From the NCBI GenBank assembly GCA_947463845.1, contig CANHUM010000050.1, forward strand, positions 1-8,879: DNA of 8,879 nucleotides, in the 5' to 3' direction. Position numbers and translations under genes: made by a program. Every line of letters begins with the position of its first letter. Within the stretch, counting starts at the first letter, position 1. Below, in pieces: positions 7,217-8,879 of the stretch. Source of the stretch: Comamonadaceae bacterium (lineage in GTDB: Bacteria; Pseudomonadota; Gammaproteobacteria; Burkholderiales; Burkholderiaceae_C). The notes beneath the pieces are model-generated. The model had not been told where the DNA came from and did not search any database. It saw only the letters and a program-made list of their open reading frames with translations.

Positions 7217-7486
7217 TTACTCGCCTTCGCCAAACTTGTCTGTGATCAAAGCCAGCAGCGCTGTCAAGGCTTCCTCGTCGCGTTCACCGATGGTCTCGAG
7301 GACCACTTCGCTGCCCAATCCGGCGGCCAACATCATCACGCCCATGATGCTTTTGGCGTTGATGCGGCGCTCGCCCTTGCTCATCCAGACCTCACACGGG
7401 AAACTGCCGGCCAGTTTGGTCAGTTTGGCCGAAGCCCGGGCATGCAAACCCAGTTTATTGCTGATGGTCACGGTGGCTTGGGGCAT
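7217..7486 (-). CDS. ptsH: PTS phosphocarrier protein HPr
   Basis: This 89-residue HPr shuttles phosphate from enzyme I to EIIA. The phosphorylated His15 lies in NKLGLHARASAKL (10-22). Ser46 lies in NAKSIMGVMML (43-53), the site used by HPr kinase/phosphorylase in bacteria that have it. Betaproteobacteria usually encode that kinase elsewhere, so dual control is plausible (inference). The start at 7486 is chosen because it gives the family's usual N terminus and has an AGGA site at 7494-7497 at 7 bases. A longer in-frame ORF reaching 7630 would add 48 residues unlike any HPr. The first 32 bases overlap the end of the EIIA gene in another frame, and the stop is 3 bases before ptsI. Confidence 0.97.
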   Translation of the reverse strand: MPQATVTISNKLGLHARASAKLTKLAGSFPCEVWMSKGERRINAKSIMGVMMLAAGLGSEVVLETIGERDEEALTALLALITDKFGEGE

Positions 7487-7898
7487 GTCTCTGTCCTGTT
7501 TGATTTTGGGGTGCGGTGCTGCCCACCGGCATGACGCCCTGGGTACCCCCTGCATGGGCGCGAGTGGCCAGCGCCTCCAGGCTTTCATGTCGGTAACAAA
7601 CGCTGCGCAACAGCATGGGCAAGTTGACACCTGCCACCAAGCGTGTGTTCAAACCATCCCCCAACTGCTGGGCCACGTTACAGGGCGTGGCACCAAAGAC
7701 GTCGCTGAGCAACAAGACCTCTGCCGTGCCCAATGCAGCCATGGCGGCACGCGCCAGGGCCAAACTGTCTTCGGGCGCATCGTGGGGCTGGATGTCCAGC
7801 GCCAGCACGCCAGCTGCGCAATCGGGAAAGACGTGCAGCGCACATTCACGCAAGGCTGTGGCCAAGGGCGCGTGGGCAATGATGAGGATGCCAATCAT
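7455..7898 (-). CDS. PTS EIIA component, mannose/fructose (Man) type
   Basis: This 147-residue stand-alone EIIA of the mannose family accepts phosphate from HPr. The N-terminal beta strand and active His9 in GILIIAHAPLATAL match the family pattern, in which His9 or His10 is phosphorylated. SDVFGATPCN (65-74) corresponds to the conserved Asp-x-Phe-Gly-(G/A)-Thr-Pro segment, and GVNLPMLL (90-97) is also diagnostic. No EIIB, EIIC or EIID is fused or nearby, which points to a regulatory role rather than sugar import (inference). About 30 C-terminal residues after position 117 are polar and rich in Gln, His and Pro. They are encoded partly over the ptsH start. The ATG overlaps the TGA of the MFS gene (ATGA), and there is no strong ribosome site, so coupling is likely. 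Confidence 0.92.
   Translation of the reverse strand: MIGILIIAHAPLATALRECALHVFPDCAAGVLALDIQPHDAPEDSLALARAAMAALGTAEVLLLSDVFGATPCNVAQQLGDGLNTRLVAGVNLPMLLRSVCYRHESLEALATRAHAGGTQGVMPVGSTAPQNQTGQRHAPSHRDHQQ
7494..7497 (-). promoter_or_regulatory. Ribosome binding site of ptsH
   Basis: AGGA (within CAGGACAGAG on the minus strand) lies 7 bases before ATG 7486, inside the EIIA coding region. It decides the short HPr start rather than the 137-residue in-frame extension. Confidence 0.65.
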
Positions 7899-8879
7899 GA
7901 TGGGGACTCATTATCCGCGCTGGAAGGATTCTTCAGAATGAAGAACATCCAGGACAAAACCGACGTCAGGCCAAAGCAGGCCAGTGCCACCTGGTAAGCC
8001 TGCACGTTGGCCAGGCCCAAGCCGCGCCCAGCATCCACCAACAGACCGATGCCCCACTGAACCACAAAAATGCCAGCAAAAATCACCAGGTTGTAAGCCG
8101 ACAAAGCGCGTCCGGCCAGGTGAGAAGGGAAGGCCATGCCCACTGCAGGCTGCGCCAAGGCCACAAAGGTGCTGCTGACACACAACAAAGCCATGCCGAC
8201 CGCTGCACCCGAACCGATGGTGGAACCCGACCAGACGAGGGCACCAATCACGACAAAGCTCCAAGGCAAACCCCAGGCAATCAGGCGCTCGACAGGGATG
8301 CCTCGGCGCGACAAACCGGGCGTGATGAGCCCCCAAAGCCAAAAGGTCACCAGCATGGCCAGGTTGATCAGGAACAGGCCCGACGCCGCCTCGGAGGCTG
8401 TCCAGCCCGCCACCTGGGTCATCCACGGGCCTGCCCACAAGGTCTGAATGGCGACCATGCCGCCATAGCTGAAAAAACCGATCGGCGCCATGCGCCAGAA
8501 ATAAGCACTGCGCCAGATCTCGCGGTAGCTGCCATCGTCATCGGACGGGGTTTTCGGGGTCTCGGATGCGGCCTTTTGCCAGACCGGCACCAGCAGCGCG
8601 ATCAACAGCATGGCGATGGCGATCATCACCCCCAGCATGACGAACAGCGCACGCCAGCCCCAGATGGGCATGAGCCATTGCACTGGCAAAGTGGCCGCCA
8701 GCATGCCCAGGGAGCCGGTCATCAGCATCCAGGAGTTGGCACGCAACTGTGTGTTGGCATCAAACCAGCGCCGATAGCCGGTCAGCGGGGCCATCAGGCA
8801 TGCACTCACGCCCATGCCACACAGCACGCGCGCAGCGAGCAGACCGTGAAAGCTCTCGGCCCAGGAAAAAGCCAGGCAG
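7895..8879 (-). CDS. Major facilitator superfamily transporter (N terminus outside window)
   Basis: The reading frame stays open to the right edge. It gives 327 visible residues, and a typical MFS protein of about 400 would lack roughly 70-100 N-terminal residues here. About nine or ten hydrophobic helices are visible. The helix after ARVLCGMGVSACLMAPL fits transmembrane segment 4 of a 12-helix protein. A polar loop (visible residues about 101-120, containing a Ser-Asp-Asp-Asp run) fits the central cytoplasmic loop between the two six-helix halves. The C terminus is short and polar. The substrate cannot be told from the sequence. GTG 8827 is not the true start, because the frame and the MFS similarity continue upstream of it. 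The stop overlaps the EIIA ATG by 4 bases, placing the gene in the PTS operon. Confidence 0.85.
   Translation of the reverse strand, partial: CLAFSWAESFHGLLAARVLCGMGVSACLMAPLTGYRRWFDANTQLRANSWMLMTGSLGMLAATLPVQWLMPIWGWRALFVMLGVMIAIAMLLIALLVPVWQKAASETPKTPSDDDGSYREIWRSAYFWRMAPIGFFSYGGMVAIQTLWAGPWMTQVAGWTASEAASGLFLINLAMLVTFWLWGLITPGLSRRGIPVERLIAWGLPWSFVVIGALVWSGSTIGSGAAVGMALLCVSSTFVALAQPAVGMAFPSHLAGRALSAYNLVIFAGIFVVQWGIGLLVDAGRGLGLANVQAYQVALACFGLTSVLSWMFFILKNPSSADNESPS

Noticed and set aside
7487..7630. N-terminal extension of HPr to a 137-residue protein
   Set aside because: The extra 48 residues do not resemble HPr and are read over the EIIA coding region in another frame. The AGGA site at 7494-7497 fits the 89-residue start.

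Overview
This window is core chromosomal DNA of a Gram-negative betaproteobacterium. Burkholderiales, probably Comamonadaceae, is my best guess. The evidence is the close-to-family sequences of the F0 ATP synthase subunits, the atpI-B-E-F order, the DUF493-lipB-lipA cluster, and a carrier-less PTS block (EIIA of the mannose type, HPr with both His15 and Ser46, EI). The taxon is inferred from gene content and was not tested by a search. No RNA genes, CRISPR arrays, insertion sequences or phage genes are visible, and no stretch over 300 bases lacks a gene.

Layout. (1) Positions 1-1825, minus strand: the start of the ATP synthase operon, atpI-atpB-atpE-atpF, with atpF cut off by the left edge after 23 codons. 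(2) Positions 1826-2016: a 191-base divergent intergenic region with a clear TATAAT box for the atp operon. (3) Positions 2017-5422, plus strand: a tight run of five genes, namely a small CopD-like four-helix membrane protein, DUF493/YbeD, lipB, lipA and a YghU-type glutathione transferase. (4) Positions 5465-8879, minus strand: an MFS transporter (cut by the right edge), EIIA-Man, ptsH and ptsI, joined by overlaps of 4 and 32 bases and a gap of 3 bases. Blocks 3 and 4 converge on a 42-base gap.

How the genes work together. Block 1 builds the membrane proton channel and rotor of ATP synthase. In block 3, LipB attaches octanoate to lipoyl domains and LipA inserts two sulfurs to make lipoate, the swinging arm of pyruvate and 2-oxoglutarate dehydrogenase. 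Both halves of the window outside the PTS therefore serve central energy metabolism. Block 4 encodes a full EI to HPr to EIIA phosphate relay but no EIIB or EIIC here, as expected for a regulatory rather than sugar-importing PTS. Its apparent translational coupling to an MFS transporter is the most interesting arrangement in the window.

I did not find a convincing new biological system. The findings are modest points of gene organisation and small regulatory patterns, and several are speculative.
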